From: Novosphingobium sp. PC22D | GTDB lineage: Bacteria > Pseudomonadota > Alphaproteobacteria > Sphingomonadales > Sphingomonadaceae | DNA length: 64,000 nucleotides | Direction of reading: 5' to 3' | Assembly: GCF_002556635.1 (NCBI RefSeq) | Contig: NZ_MWMO01000011.1 | Location: 94,455 to 158,454, forward strand | Part shown: positions 9,168 to 17,073 of the stretch, piece by piece | How the letters are laid out: each line of letters begins with the position of its first letter | Position numbering within the stretch: the first letter of the stretch is position 1 | Made by a program: the position numbers and the translations under genes | The notes under the pieces: model-generated | Databases searched by the model: none | What the model was told of the DNA's origin: nothing | The model's input: the letters and a program-made list of their open reading frames with translations, nothing else

Positions 9168-9185
9168 GAGTTTCTGCACAGCCTG
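9168..9185 (-). repeat. Right terminal inverted repeat of the ars transposon
   Basis: GAGTTTCTGCACAGCCTG follows the transposase and is the exact reverse complement of bases 2143-2160. CCCC follows it directly, as CCCC precedes the left end. Confidence 0.65.
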
Positions 9186-9203
9186 CCCCGCAACGCCCCC
9201 TTT

Positions 9204-9286
9204 CAGAGTGAGAGGATGGCCGGTTTTCCGTGACGGGTTGAGGGTTGGAGAAGAGGTCTCCGGCGCCCGTCATGGAGTTTCATCCC
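9204..9286 (+). ncRNA. Structured 5' leader of the DUF932 gene (leader family copy 1)
   Basis: It begins with CAGAGTGAGAGGATGGCCGG. An outer stem GACGGG/CCCGTC (9232-9237 with 9266-9271) encloses an inner stem GGAGA/TCTCC. GGAG and the start codon follow. A homologous leader precedes the parB-like gene; there the inner stem has different bases that still pair, and the outer stem ends exactly 15 bases before the ATG in both. This suggests a conserved RNA structure that controls translation. Confidence 0.55.
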
Positions 9287-10480
9287 ATGACCATGCAAGT
9301 TCTCGATGCCCGCCGGGACACCAGCGGCGGCTACAAGGTCGATGTCAGTCGTGGCGAGCGCGTCGGCCGCGTCTCGTCCGAATGGTTCTCGCGCCCCGAC
9401 GACGAACGCTTCCTGTCGCTATCCGACCTCGCGCGCACCGTGCGGGAGCGCTCCGAGCGAAGCCGGACGCGCGTGGTGGACAGCGCGCTCATCCACGTCG
9501 AGGCGAACCGCCAGGATGCCGAGCGTCTTGCTTTGATGCTGCCGGGTGCAGAGGCCCCGGTCGCCCCGACACATTGGAGCTTCGGCCAGCTCGCCGGCCT
9601 GGTCGGCGCTCCGGCCGCCTATCTGCGCCAACTTCCGGCGCCGCTCGCCGCCATCAATCTGCAATATGGCCTGACCTCCAACCGGGTCGAGCAGATCAAG
9701 ACGTTCGAGATTGAAGACGGCCGCGTCGAGCTGCGCGCCGTCACTGGCCCCGATTATGGGCGCATCTTCGATCACGAGCTGGTCGAGGCCGTGCAACGCA
9801 TCGCGGGCAACGGCACGGGCGATACGCGCTGGAAAGTGCCGGGCGTGCTCGACTGGTCGACCGGGATCTACAATCCCAATGTCGACATCTCGAAAGAGAC
9901 GACGACGCTCTATGCATCCGACCGCGACGTGTTCCTCTTTCTGGTCGATGATCTGAACCCGATCCAGGCCGGACGTCTGCCGGACGGCTCGCCCGATCTG
10001 TTCTTTCGCGGCTTTTACTGCTGGAACTCGGAAGTCGGGGCGAAGACGCTCGGCATGGCGAGCTTCTATCTCCGGGCGGTCTGCCAGAATCGAAACCTCT
10101 GGGGCGTGGAGGATTTTGAGGAGATCAGCATCCGTCACTCCAAATATGCTGCCTCTCGCTTCGCGCACGAGGCGGCGCCCGCGCTTCTGAACTTCGCCGA
10201 ATCCTCGCCCGCGCCCTTCATCAACGGCATCAAGGCCGCCCGCGAGCGTATCGTGGCGCGGAACGACGAAGATCGTACCGACTTTCTGCGGCGCCGGGGT
10301 TTCTCAAAGGCCGAGACCGGCAAGATCATCGACACCGTCCTGTCCGAGGAAGGCCGGCCGCCCGAGAGCATCTTCGATTTCGTGCAGGGCATCACCGCAG
10401 TCGCGCGCAGCAAGACCCATCAGGACGCCCGCCTCGACATGGAGGCGAAGGCGAAGAAACTGATGGATCGGGCTGCCTGA
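9287..10480 (+). CDS. DUF932 domain protein (phage/plasmid-like)
   Basis: The protein (397 aa) is a DUF932 family member, seen in segments such as ELRAVTGPDYGRIFDHELVEAV, FLVDDLNP and FRGFYCWNSEVGAKTLGMASFYLRAVCQN. These proteins are common on plasmids, phages and ICEs, and their biochemical role is unknown. I chose the ATG at 9287 (GGAG nine bases upstream), matching the arrangement at the paralogous parB leader; an in-frame TTG further upstream lies inside the leader hairpin. It is the first backbone gene right of the ars transposon. Confidence 0.85.
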   Translation: MTMQVLDARRDTSGGYKVDVSRGERVGRVSSEWFSRPDDERFLSLSDLARTVRERSERSRTRVVDSALIHVEANRQDAERLALMLPGAEAPVAPTHWSFGQLAGLVGAPAAYLRQLPAPLAAINLQYGLTSNRVEQIKTFEIEDGRVELRAVTGPDYGRIFDHELVEAVQRIAGNGTGDTRWKVPGVLDWSTGIYNPNVDISKETTTLYASDRDVFLFLVDDLNPIQAGRLPDGSPDLFFRGFYCWNSEVGAKTLGMASFYLRAVCQNRNLWGVEDFEEISIRHSKYAASRFAHEAAPALLNFAESSPAPFINGIKAARERIVARNDEDRTDFLRRRGFSKAETGKIIDTVLSEEGRPPESIFDFVQGITAVARSKTHQDARLDMEAKAKKLMDRAA

Positions 10481-10562
10481 CTTCCGCAGAGCCGGGGATG
10501 CGGTTTTCCGTATCTCCGGCTTTGCGGCTTTCCGCCTTTGCGCTCAGGCGATGTCTTCGCGT

Positions 10563-10850
10563 CTAAAGGCTTTGCTTCATGATCCCCGCCCAGACCGCGA
10601 GGATGTCCCCTTCGATGTCATCGTCCTCGGCGACGACGACGCTGAACACCCCGAGCATGTCGGCGAACTCGATCACCTCAAGATGCCCGCGCGCCTGGAG
10701 CGCGGTGAGCAGCAAGGTCAACGCCTTGCCCTGGGCGCAGATGAGTGCGCGATCGGCAGCCGAGACGCGATAGCGCCGTCTCCGCCCGCCCAAGCTCTTG
10801 ATCCAGTTCCAAGGCGCGATGCGCCAGTCCTCGGCAATGGCCGTATTCAT
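10563..10850 (-). CDS. Small conserved-looking protein of unknown function
   Basis: The 95-aa protein has no recognised domain. Its N-terminal third is basic (GGRRRRYRVSAADRALI), and it ends with an acidic, hydrophobic segment (VVVAEDDDIEGDILAVWAGIM). The start is supported by GAGGGAG six bases upstream on the minus strand. It is divergent from the parB-like gene, and the shared intergenic region holds copy 2 of the 15-bp palindrome, so both may be controlled together. Confidence 0.6.
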   Translation of the reverse strand: MNTAIAEDWRIAPWNWIKSLGGRRRRYRVSAADRALICAQGKALTLLLTALQARGHLEVIEFADMLGVFSVVVAEDDDIEGDILAVWAGIMKQSL

Positions 10851-10978
10851 GACGTCTCCCTCGCCCGGCCTGCGCGAGCGCCGGGCCGGCCTATGGCGCG
10901 TGCCGTGACGACCATCCTCCTCGATGCGCCCTCACCACCCCGTGCTGTGAAGCGGCGGCCCGAGCCCGCCGCGAGCTA

Positions 10979-10993
10979 CGACTATTATAGTCG
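10979..10993. promoter_or_regulatory. 15-bp palindromic operator, copy 2
   Basis: CGACTATTATAGTCG is identical to the copy upstream of the XRE gene at 26204 and to the copy at the GGDEF-EAL start. It sits between a small minus-strand gene and the leader of the parB-like gene, a position suited to controlling both. Confidence 0.7.
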
Positions 10994-11064
10994 CCCACGC
11001 CCTATGCCACAGGATCTGCGGCGGCGATATCTCCTCCAGCGTCGTGATGGCCGCGCCGGCAGAA

Positions 11065-11148
11065 GAGAGGGAGAGAAGGGCTGGGATTTCGTGACGGGTT
11101 GGAGGTTGAGAGAGAGTCTCTCGGCCGCCCGTCGCGGAGTAAATCCCG
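11065..11148 (+). ncRNA. Structured 5' leader of the parB-like gene (leader family copy 2)
   Basis: The outer stem GACGGG/CCCGTC (11093-11098 with 11128-11133) encloses an inner GAGAGA/TCTCTC hairpin with a 3-base loop. GGAG lies 9 bases before the ATG. Layout and spacing equal those of the DUF932 leader, while the inner stem differs in sequence yet keeps pairing. Confidence 0.55.
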
Positions 11149-13281
11149 ATGGCTACTGCCTTTCAGAAGATCACCCTGTCGCCGGCGCGCGACATCCCCT
11201 TCAACAAGCTGGTGCTGAGCCAGAGAAACGTCCGGCGCGTCAAGGCCGGCGTCTCGATCGAGGACCTGGCGGCCTCGATCGCCCGACGCGGCCTTATCCA
11301 GAGCCTCAACGTCCGCCCCGTGGTGGACGCGGAAGGCAATGAGACCGGCATGTTCGAAGTGCCTGCGGGCGGCCGCCGGTTCCGGGCCCTCGAGCTGCTG
11401 ACCAAGCAGAAGCGGCTCGCGAAGACCGCGCTCGTGCCCTGCGTCGTTCGCCCGGCCGACGATCCGATCCTCGACGAGGAAGTCTCTCTAGTCGAGAACA
11501 CCGAGCGCGTCGACCTCCACCCCCTCGACGAATTCCGTGCCTTCCAGGAAATGCGCCTGAAGGGCACGCCCGAAGAGGATATCGCGGCCGCGCACCGCGT
11601 GACCGTGCAGGTCGTCAAGCAGCGCCTGCGCCTGGCCGCGGTCTCGCCCAACCTGCTCGACGTCTATGCCGAGGATGGCATGACGCTGGAGCAGCTCATG
11701 GCGTTCACCGTCACGAACGACCACGCCCGCCAGGAACTGGTGTGGGAGTCGATCAGCAAGAGCTGGTCGAAGGAGCCCTATCAGATCCGGCGCATGCTGA
11801 ACGAGACCACGGTGCGGGCCTCGGACAAGCGCGCCGTCTTCGTCGGCGTCGATGTCTACGAGGCGCAGGGCGGCTGCGTGGTCCGTGACCTCTTCCAGGC
11901 CGACGATGGCGGCTGGCTTCAGGACCCCGCGCTACTCGACCGCCTCGTCGCCGAGAAGCTCAAGGCCGAGGCCGAAGCGATCGCATCCGAGGGCTGGAAG
12001 TGGATCGAGGTCGCCCTCAGCTTCCCCTATGGCCACGACCATGGCCTGCGCGAGCTGATCGGTGAAACCGTCGATCTGACTGACGACGAGCGCGCCACGC
12101 GCGAGGCGCTGCGCAGCGAATATGATCGGCTCGAGGCCGAATATTCGGAAGCCGACGAACTGCCGGGCGAGATCGATCAGCGCCTCGGCGAGATCGAGCA
12201 GGCGCTCGACGGCTTCGAACAGCGTCCGGTGATCTACGATCCGATCGAGATCGCCAGGGCGGGCGTCTTCGTCAGCATCGATGCAGACGGTTCGCTATCG
12301 GTGGACCGCGGCTATGTTCGCTCCGAGGACGAGGCTCCGGCTGCGCCCGAGGGCGACGAGGCCGAGGCGTCGACGGGCAGCGCCAGCGATCCGGCTGTCC
12401 CTGTGGTCCAGCGTGCCGTCATTACCATCGGCGGGCAGCCGACCGAGGCCGAGGAGGACGAGGAGGACGGCATCAAGCCGCTCCCCGAGCGCCTGGTCAT
12501 CGAGCTGACTGCCTCGCGCACGGTCGCGCTGCGCAACGCGGTGGCGGACAACCCGCACATCGCCATGACCGCGTTGCTCCACAAGCTGGTGTCGGACCGC
12601 TTCATGACGCGCATGTACACGGGCGCCATGGAGGCCGGCGTGAAGAGCGTCTACCTCTCCGTTCAGGATGACGAGCTGAAGGACAGCCCGTCCGCCCGCG
12701 CGGTGCAGGAACGTCACGACGCCTGGGCGGCCGACGTCCCGAAGGACGATGACGCCCTGTGGGACTGGCTCGCCGCGCTCGACGACGCCAGCCGCATGGC
12801 GCTCATGGCGCATTGCGTCAGCTTCGGCGTCAATGCGCTCTATGAGCGGCCCAATCCGCACAGCTCCAGCGGCATCTCGCAGCACACGCTTGAGATGCGG
12901 CTCGCACAGGCCGATCGGCTGGCGCGCGCGACCGGCCTCGACATGGTGGACGTCGGCTGGAAGCCGACCGTGGGCAACTATCTCGGGCGCGTCACCAAGC
13001 CCCGCATCCTTCAGGCGGTCCGCGAGGGCGTCGGCGACCAGGCCGCGCAGCTCATCGATCATCTGAAGAAGGGCGACATGGCCAAGGAGGCGGAACGCCT
13101 GCTGGCCGACGCGGGCTGGCTGCCCGAGCCGCTTCGGCTGATCGACAGCCAGCCGGCCACCGATAGTGACGCCGGTGACGATGAGGGCGCCGAGCTGCCG
13201 GACTTCCTCAACGGCGACGACGAGGAGGACGTCCAGACCGATGCGGAGGAAGACGAGCAGCATCTCGTCGCAGCCGAGTGA
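11149..13281 (+). CDS. Large ParB/RepB/Spo0J-type nuclease-fold protein
   Basis: The 710-aa protein begins with a ParB N-terminal domain (residues about 15-125: RNVRR, VPAGGRRFRAL, ENTERVDLHPLDEF) followed by a KorB/HTH-like segment (AAAHRVTVQVVKQRLRLAAVSP). A long C-terminal extension of about 450 residues has acidic linkers (EAEEDEEDGIKPLPERL; GDDEEDVQTDAEEDEQ). Classical plasmid ParB proteins are about 300-350 aa. Long forms like this are common in alphaproteobacterial elements and are not paired with parA; here parA is 18 kb away. Its role may be DNA binding or nuclease activity other than partition. Confidence 0.88.
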   Translation: MATAFQKITLSPARDIPFNKLVLSQRNVRRVKAGVSIEDLAASIARRGLIQSLNVRPVVDAEGNETGMFEVPAGGRRFRALELLTKQKRLAKTALVPCVVRPADDPILDEEVSLVENTERVDLHPLDEFRAFQEMRLKGTPEEDIAAAHRVTVQVVKQRLRLAAVSPNLLDVYAEDGMTLEQLMAFTVTNDHARQELVWESISKSWSKEPYQIRRMLNETTVRASDKRAVFVGVDVYEAQGGCVVRDLFQADDGGWLQDPALLDRLVAEKLKAEAEAIASEGWKWIEVALSFPYGHDHGLRELIGETVDLTDDERATREALRSEYDRLEAEYSEADELPGEIDQRLGEIEQALDGFEQRPVIYDPIEIARAGVFVSIDADGSLSVDRGYVRSEDEAPAAPEGDEAEASTGSASDPAVPVVQRAVITIGGQPTEAEEDEEDGIKPLPERLVIELTASRTVALRNAVADNPHIAMTALLHKLVSDRFMTRMYTGAMEAGVKSVYLSVQDDELKDSPSARAVQERHDAWAADVPKDDDALWDWLAALDDASRMALMAHCVSFGVNALYERPNPHSSSGISQHTLEMRLAQADRLARATGLDMVDVGWKPTVGNYLGRVTKPRILQAVREGVGDQAAQLIDHLKKGDMAKEAERLLADAGWLPEPLRLIDSQPATDSDAGDDEGAELPDFLNGDDEEDVQTDAEEDEQHLVAAE

Positions 13282-13287
13282 TTGACT

Positions 13288-13313
13288 GGCGGGTCGGCTT
13301 CGGCCGTCCCGCC
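13288..13313 (+). terminator. TTCG-loop hairpin between the parB-like gene and next gene
   Basis: Bases pair as GGCGGG, CGGC, a TTCG loop, GCCG, CCCGCC with single T mismatches. There is no T-run, so it may stabilise or separate transcripts rather than end them. It lies 27 bases before the next start codon. Confidence 0.5.
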
Positions 13314-13340
13314 TCTCCCTTTCACCAAAGGAGCGAGGCC

Positions 13341-13562
13341 ATGAGCCGTCCGACAACCACGACGCCCCGGCGCGTCATCTTCCAATATCTCGTTCCCGTC
13401 CATGTCGAGGTCGAGGACGGCCTCGTCTGCCGGGTGACCGTCATCGACGAGACGCCGGTCCGCGATCCCGCCGTCGTCGAGGGCGACGCCAGCGACCTCG
13501 CCGAGGCGGTCGCGGCCGCCGACGACGGCCAGCCATGGCCGTCCTGGCGGTTCGGCTACTAG
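13341..13562 (+). CDS. Small acidic protein of unknown function
   Basis: The 73-aa protein starts at an ATG preceded by AAAGGAGCGAGGCC, a strong ribosome site. It has one predicted beta-rich segment (RRVIFQYLVPVHVEVEDGLVCRVTVIDE in two pieces), an acidic middle, and a C terminus ending in PWPSWRFGY. No family is recognised. It is the first of a run of four small unknown genes that use hairpin-plus-ribosome-site leaders. Confidence 0.6.
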   Translation: MSRPTTTTPRRVIFQYLVPVHVEVEDGLVCRVTVIDETPVRDPAVVEGDASDLAEAVAAADDGQPWPSWRFGY

Positions 13563-13586
13563 CCGCCTTCAGCACCGTCCAACCCC

Positions 13587-13609
13587 GAGCCCGGCCCCGT
13601 GCCGGGCTC
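13587..13609 (+). terminator. Hairpin with T-run, also leader of next gene
   Basis: GAGCCCGGC pairs with GCCGGGCTC across a 5-base loop and is followed by TTTT, the form of an intrinsic terminator. The next start codon is exactly 21 bases on. A similar hairpin with the same 21-base distance is at 14341-14364, so these may be translated-leader elements as well. Confidence 0.6.
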
Positions 13610-13630
13610 TTTTCGTTTCAGGAGTTCAGC

Positions 13631-14044
13631 ATGCCTCTCTTCACCATCGAGACGACCTACCGGATTCCGGTCTATCGCCAGCGCCGCTACGAAGCGCCGA
13701 CACTCGCCGAAGCCTGCCGCCTCGCCATCGAGGACGATGACTGGGACGGGTCCAAGGAGGACTACGAGTGCGCCGGCGAGACGCACGTCACCGGCGCATG
13801 GCCCGGCGCGGTCGATCCCTACAGCGTGCCGCTGCTCGCGGTCCCGAGCCAGTTCGGCGAGACCCTCCAGCGCAAGGCCGACCATTTTACCGAGTTGCTC
13901 GCGCAGCTCACCCTTGTCGCGCAGCCCATGGGCCTGTCCGCACAAGATTTCGCGTGCTGGCTGCCGTCGGCACACTCCGCCGTCCGCAAAGCCAACGCCA
14001 TCGTCGCGGCAGCGCGCGATCCCGACGAGGAAGGCCAGCTATGA
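13631..14044 (+). CDS. Protein of unknown function
   Basis: The 137-aa protein starts MPLFTIETTYRIPVYRQRRYEA after CAGGAG. The N-terminal half resembles a small beta-sheet domain seen in element proteins that begin with a sensor-like strand pair; the C-terminal half is helical (KADHFTELLAQLTLV). No family is recognised. It overlaps the next gene by ATGA, so the two are probably translated together. Confidence 0.6.
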   Translation: MPLFTIETTYRIPVYRQRRYEAPTLAEACRLAIEDDDWDGSKEDYECAGETHVTGAWPGAVDPYSVPLLAVPSQFGETLQRKADHFTELLAQLTLVAQPMGLSAQDFACWLPSAHSAVRKANAIVAAARDPDEEGQL

Positions 14045-14313
14045 GCGAATATATCGTCAAGGTCGGCTTCTGGCTACGCGCCTACGACACGCTGACCATC
14101 GACGCCGCTTCCGACGCCGAGGCGATCGAAGCAGCCAAGGCGGCGGCGGCCGTCGCCATGGAGTCGACGGCCTATCCCGACCACATCGACACGGACGAAC
14201 GCCGTGAAGGCGTCATCGCCTTTATCGACCGCTGCAACGGCAAGGGCCGCGAAGCCGTGATCGAGGACGTCGAATTCGACGACGGCCGCATCCACGGACC
14301 ACCCGCCGCCTGA
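14041..14313 (+). CDS. Small protein of unknown function, coupled to upstream gene
   Basis: The 90-aa protein begins MSEYIVKVGFWLRAYDTLTIDAASDAEAIEAAK, a strand-strand-helix start like its neighbour, suggesting a small repeated fold in this locus. It ends with an acidic segment. The ATG overlaps the previous stop. No family is recognised. Confidence 0.6.
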   Translation: MSEYIVKVGFWLRAYDTLTIDAASDAEAIEAAKAAAAVAMESTAYPDHIDTDERREGVIAFIDRCNGKGREAVIEDVEFDDGRIHGPPAA

Positions 14314-14340
14314 TCCCCCGCTCAACGTCCTTTCACCCAG

Positions 14341-14364
14341 AAGCCCGGCCATCGCGCCGGGCTT
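14341..14364 (+). terminator. Hairpin in leader of next small gene
   Basis: AAGCCCGGC pairs with GCCGGGCTT around a 6-base loop. The following 21 bases before the ATG resemble those after the hairpin at 13587-13609 (TTTCA, then GGAG). The repeated design supports a common regulatory element. Confidence 0.55.
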
Positions 14365-14385
14365 TCGCGTTTCATGGAGCCTGAC

Positions 14386-14802
14386 ATGGCCGACTATTTC
14401 ACCCATTTCTCCTGCCTGCTCGATGTCGGCACGCCCGACAACGCCGCCCGCGCCCTCCAGCTTTACAACGACCTGTCCGAGGAAGGCGCATCGGAAGATC
14501 CACCCTCGGAGGGCTTCCTGCTCTCGATCGAGCCGGAGCATGGCGGCACACAGCTCTGGATGCGCGATGACGTGACCGGCGACCCCGAGCGCCTGATCCA
14601 GTTCGTCACGCGCTGCGCCGCCGAGTTCGGCCTCACCGGGCTCTGGGGTTTTCAGTATGCCAACACCTGTTCGCGTCCCTGCGTGAATGCGTTCGGCGGC
14701 GGCGCGCACGTCCTCAACCTCGCCACCCGCACCACGGTCGCCTGGACCTACACCAATGGCTGGCTGGCCGAAGTGCTCGACGGAGGCGATCCCGATGCCT
14801 GA
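14386..14802 (+). CDS. Protein of unknown function
   Basis: The 138-aa protein starts MADYFTHFSCLLDVG at the ATG six bases after GGAG; an in-frame ATG four codons earlier overlaps that ribosome site. It has a conserved-looking centre (FLLSIEPEHGGTQLWMRDD) and an aromatic, glycine-rich C-terminal part (NAFGGGAHVLNL, WTYTNGWL). No family name can be given. The next gene starts 8 bases before its end. Confidence 0.6.
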   Translation: MADYFTHFSCLLDVGTPDNAARALQLYNDLSEEGASEDPPSEGFLLSIEPEHGGTQLWMRDDVTGDPERLIQFVTRCAAEFGLTGLWGFQYANTCSRPCVNAFGGGAHVLNLATRTTVAWTYTNGWLAEVLDGGDPDA

Positions 14803-15439
14803 AATCATCGAAACCACCGTCTATCGCCTCGACGAACTCGCTGGCACGGCGAAGGAGTATGCCCGCGCCTGGTATCGCGAGGCTGGCTTCGACCATGACT
14901 GGTTCGAGTTCGTCTTCGACGATTTCGAGCGCATCTGCTCGATCCTGGGCATCGATCTGCGGACCGTGCCCGCACGCCTCTATGGCGGCAGCTCCCGCCA
15001 GAAGCCTTGCATCTACTTTTCAGGTTTCTGGAGCCAGGGCGACGGGGCCTGCTTCGAAGGCCATTATCGGCATGCCAAGGCTGCACCCCGGAAAATCCGG
15101 GACCACGCTCCCGAGGAGGTCGAGCTTCACCGTATCGCGGACGCGCTCCAAGCGGTCCAGCGCCGCAACTTCTACCAGCTCCACGCCGGCATCACGCACC
15201 GCGATCGCTACTATCATGAATACTGCATGGCGATCTCGGTCGAGCGCGACAGCCCGACTTGGCAGGACTTGACGGCGGATGCGGAGGACGCGGTGATCGA
15301 GGCGCTGCGCGATCTCGCGCGTTGGCTCTATCGCCAGCTCGAACGTGAGCATGAGTATCTGACGTCAGACGCGGTCGTTGACGAAGCGATCCTCGCCAAT
15401 GGCTACACCTTCACCGACACCGGACGCCGGTTCGGATAG
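14795..15439 (+). CDS. Element-encoded protein of unknown function, possible antitoxin-like fold
   Basis: The 214-aa protein has an N-terminal segment YRLDELAGTAKEYARAWYREAGFDHDW, then IYFSGFWSQGDGACFEGHYRHAK and a helical C terminus (RDLARWLYRQLEREHEYLTS). Similar sequences occur on phages and ICEs as hypothetical or antitoxin-of-stability-system entries; that name is from memory and uncertain. It overlaps the preceding gene by 8 bases, so the pair is likely one operon. Confidence 0.6.
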   Translation: MPEIIETTVYRLDELAGTAKEYARAWYREAGFDHDWFEFVFDDFERICSILGIDLRTVPARLYGGSSRQKPCIYFSGFWSQGDGACFEGHYRHAKAAPRKIRDHAPEEVELHRIADALQAVQRRNFYQLHAGITHRDRYYHEYCMAISVERDSPTWQDLTADAEDAVIEALRDLARWLYRQLEREHEYLTSDAVVDEAILANGYTFTDTGRRFG

Positions 15440-15445
15440 CCAGCC

Positions 15446-15805
15446 CTACCAGACCGCCACTTCCCACTGACCGTCTACGCGAGCGAAGCCGATCGGCCGG
15501 TTCTGCGGCGCTGCGTTCGGCCGGCTCGGGTCCATGACGAGCTGCGTCATGCAGGTCACGCCCGGACCGACCCCGCCGGGCGAGCAGTCACCAAGCTTCA
15601 GCGTCGCATTGGCTAGCGACGTGCCCGTAAAGAGACGATGCCGCCGCACCGCCGCGGTCGCTTCTTCTTCCGTCGGCTGCGCCACTCCGGCCACCGCCGC
15701 CGGCGACGCCGCGACCGGGGAGAGCACCGGCCGGAGCGCGAAGCCCGCCCCGAACCCGATCACCAGGCACACCGCCCCGGTGATGCCGATTGCGCTGCCC
15801 TTCAT
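15446..15805 (-). CDS. Small membrane-anchored or exported protein
   Basis: The 119-aa protein has one N-terminal hydrophobic segment (GSAIGITGAVCLVIGFGAGFAL) and a periplasmic-type remainder with two cysteines (DCSPGGVGPGVTC) that could form a disulphide. I chose the ATG at 15805, downstream of GGAGG/GGTGG; upstream codons are basic and lack a ribosome site. It is convergent with the operon to its left. The function is unknown. Confidence 0.6.
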   Translation of the reverse strand: MKGSAIGITGAVCLVIGFGAGFALRPVLSPVAASPAAVAGVAQPTEEEATAAVRRHRLFTGTSLANATLKLGDCSPGGVGPGVTCMTQLVMDPSRPNAAPQNRPIGFARVDGQWEVAVW

Positions 15806-15935
15806 ACCGCCACCGACCTCCGCCCTGCGTGGCGGGCTCGCACGCGCGACCCGCCCCAATCTCTACTCCCCACGAAGTTTAGCGTCGCGGCCGCGTAGCC
15901 GAAAGGCTGGGCGATGAGTCGGGCACTGCGCGCGG

Positions 15936-16031
15936 CAGAGCGAGAGGATCGGTCGGAAGGCTCCGAGCCCGCCCCGTGGAGAGAGCGCGGCGTCGGCTCG
16001 CCCTCGTCCCCCTCTCTTTCCGGAGCCGCCC
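15936..16031 (+). ncRNA. 5' leader of the PP-loop gene (leader family copy 3)
   Basis: It starts with CAGAGCGAGAGGATCGGTCG and carries GAGAGAG that can pair with CTCTCTTTC near the start codon. It aligns along its length with the leader at 17074-17170. Both begin with the same box as the DUF932 leader. Confidence 0.45.
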
Positions 16032-17033
16032 ATGCTGCTTACGCTCGACCAACGCCGTCGGCTGCGCGCTGCGCTCGCCGATCGTCTCCTCGCCGTCTGC
16101 TACGGCGCGGGTGTCGACTCGACCGCCATGCTGATCGCATTGAGGCTGGCCGGACTGCGCCCGCACATTATCACCTTCGCCGATACCGCAGCGGAAAAGC
16201 CGCCGACCCTCGATCATCTCGACCGCATCGACGCGGTCCTCGCGGGCTGGTCATGGCCGCCCATCACACGCTGCCGGAAGCACACCCTTCCCGGGACGGC
16301 CTACGCCGATCTCTATGGCAACTGCCTTGCCAACGAGACCCTGCCGTCCCTGGCGTTCGGGCTGAAATCCTGCTCGATCAAGTGGAAGCAGAAGCCGCAG
16401 GACCAGGCAATCAAGGGCGCCGCGTCGGGGCCGAATGCGGCCGAGCCGCACCCGATCTGGCGGGAAGCCACCCGGCGAGGCACGCGGATCGTCAAGCTGA
16501 TCGGTTATGATTGCGGCCGGGCGGATCTTCGCCGATCGCGCCGCCTGCCGGCCGCGGACGCCGATTTCGACTACGCCTATCCGCTCCAGATGCTCGGATG
16601 GGACCGCGCGGACTGCATCGGCGTCATCGCCGAGACGCTCGGCGCGCATATAGTCCCGATCAAATCGGCCTGTTTCTTCTGCCCAGCGTCGAAAATCTGG
16701 GAGCTTTACTGGTTGGCCGCCCACTATCCCGACCTGCTGGAACGCGCCCTTGTTCTGGAGCGCAATGCGCTGACCGGGCGACATAGCCGCTTCAGCGAAG
16801 TCGCGTTTGGCGCGACATGGGAAGACCTCGTCCGCTCGGCCGATCGCTTCCCTAGCAGCTCGACGACCGTGGGTCTCGGTCGGAGTTTTGCGTGGAACCA
16901 GTGGGCGCGGGTCAACGACGTCGTCGACGCTTCGTTTCGCGTCAAGCGCAGCGCCGAGGATCGCGAGCGCTTTCTCGCGCTCGCCGGTCACCTCCAAGGT
17001 GCCGGCAACGCGCTCGACGCCCGCGCCGCATGA
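16032..17033 (+). CDS. PP-loop (PAPS reductase-like) ATP pyrophosphatase family protein
   Basis: The 333-aa protein has a PP-loop near the N terminus, YGAGVDSTAM (about residues 24-33), where the usual SGGxDS is YGAGVDS. Further on come TFADTAAEKP and a late SACFFCPASK motif whose CxxC could bind metal or a cluster. Enzymes of this superfamily adenylate their substrate or reduce PAPS; the nearest kin are uncharacterised phage and ICE proteins. The replaced Ser in the P-loop deserves note. It has its own leader and stands alone between unrelated genes. Confidence 0.7.
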   Translation: MLLTLDQRRRLRAALADRLLAVCYGAGVDSTAMLIALRLAGLRPHIITFADTAAEKPPTLDHLDRIDAVLAGWSWPPITRCRKHTLPGTAYADLYGNCLANETLPSLAFGLKSCSIKWKQKPQDQAIKGAASGPNAAEPHPIWREATRRGTRIVKLIGYDCGRADLRRSRRLPAADADFDYAYPLQMLGWDRADCIGVIAETLGAHIVPIKSACFFCPASKIWELYWLAAHYPDLLERALVLERNALTGRHSRFSEVAFGATWEDLVRSADRFPSSSTTVGLGRSFAWNQWARVNDVVDASFRVKRSAEDRERFLALAGHLQGAGNALDARAA

Positions 17034-17073
17034 GACCGGCCGCCGCCAAGGCCGCGCCGGCGGTCCCCCCAGC

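Larger units (their letters stand above)
2143..9185. mobile_element. Candidate IS1182-type transposon carrying the ars/chr genes
   Basis: The unit starts with CAGGCTGTGCAGAAACTC and ends with its exact reverse complement (18 of 18 bases), 52 bases after the transposase stop region. CCCC flanks both outer ends, consistent with a 4-bp target duplication, though it is a weak signal in GC-rich DNA. No close match to this repeat was found between the TSUP permease gene and the transposase, so the transposase's left partner appears to be the distant copy. The contents are chrA, the ars operon, a TSUP permease and an IS1182 transposase. A composite transposon that lost its left IS copy is the main alternative. 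Confidence 0.55.

Noticed and set aside
12295..13356. 353-codon open frame antisense to the parB-like gene
   Set aside because: Repetitive Val/Gly/Arg/His composition typical of antisense shadows; no start signal.
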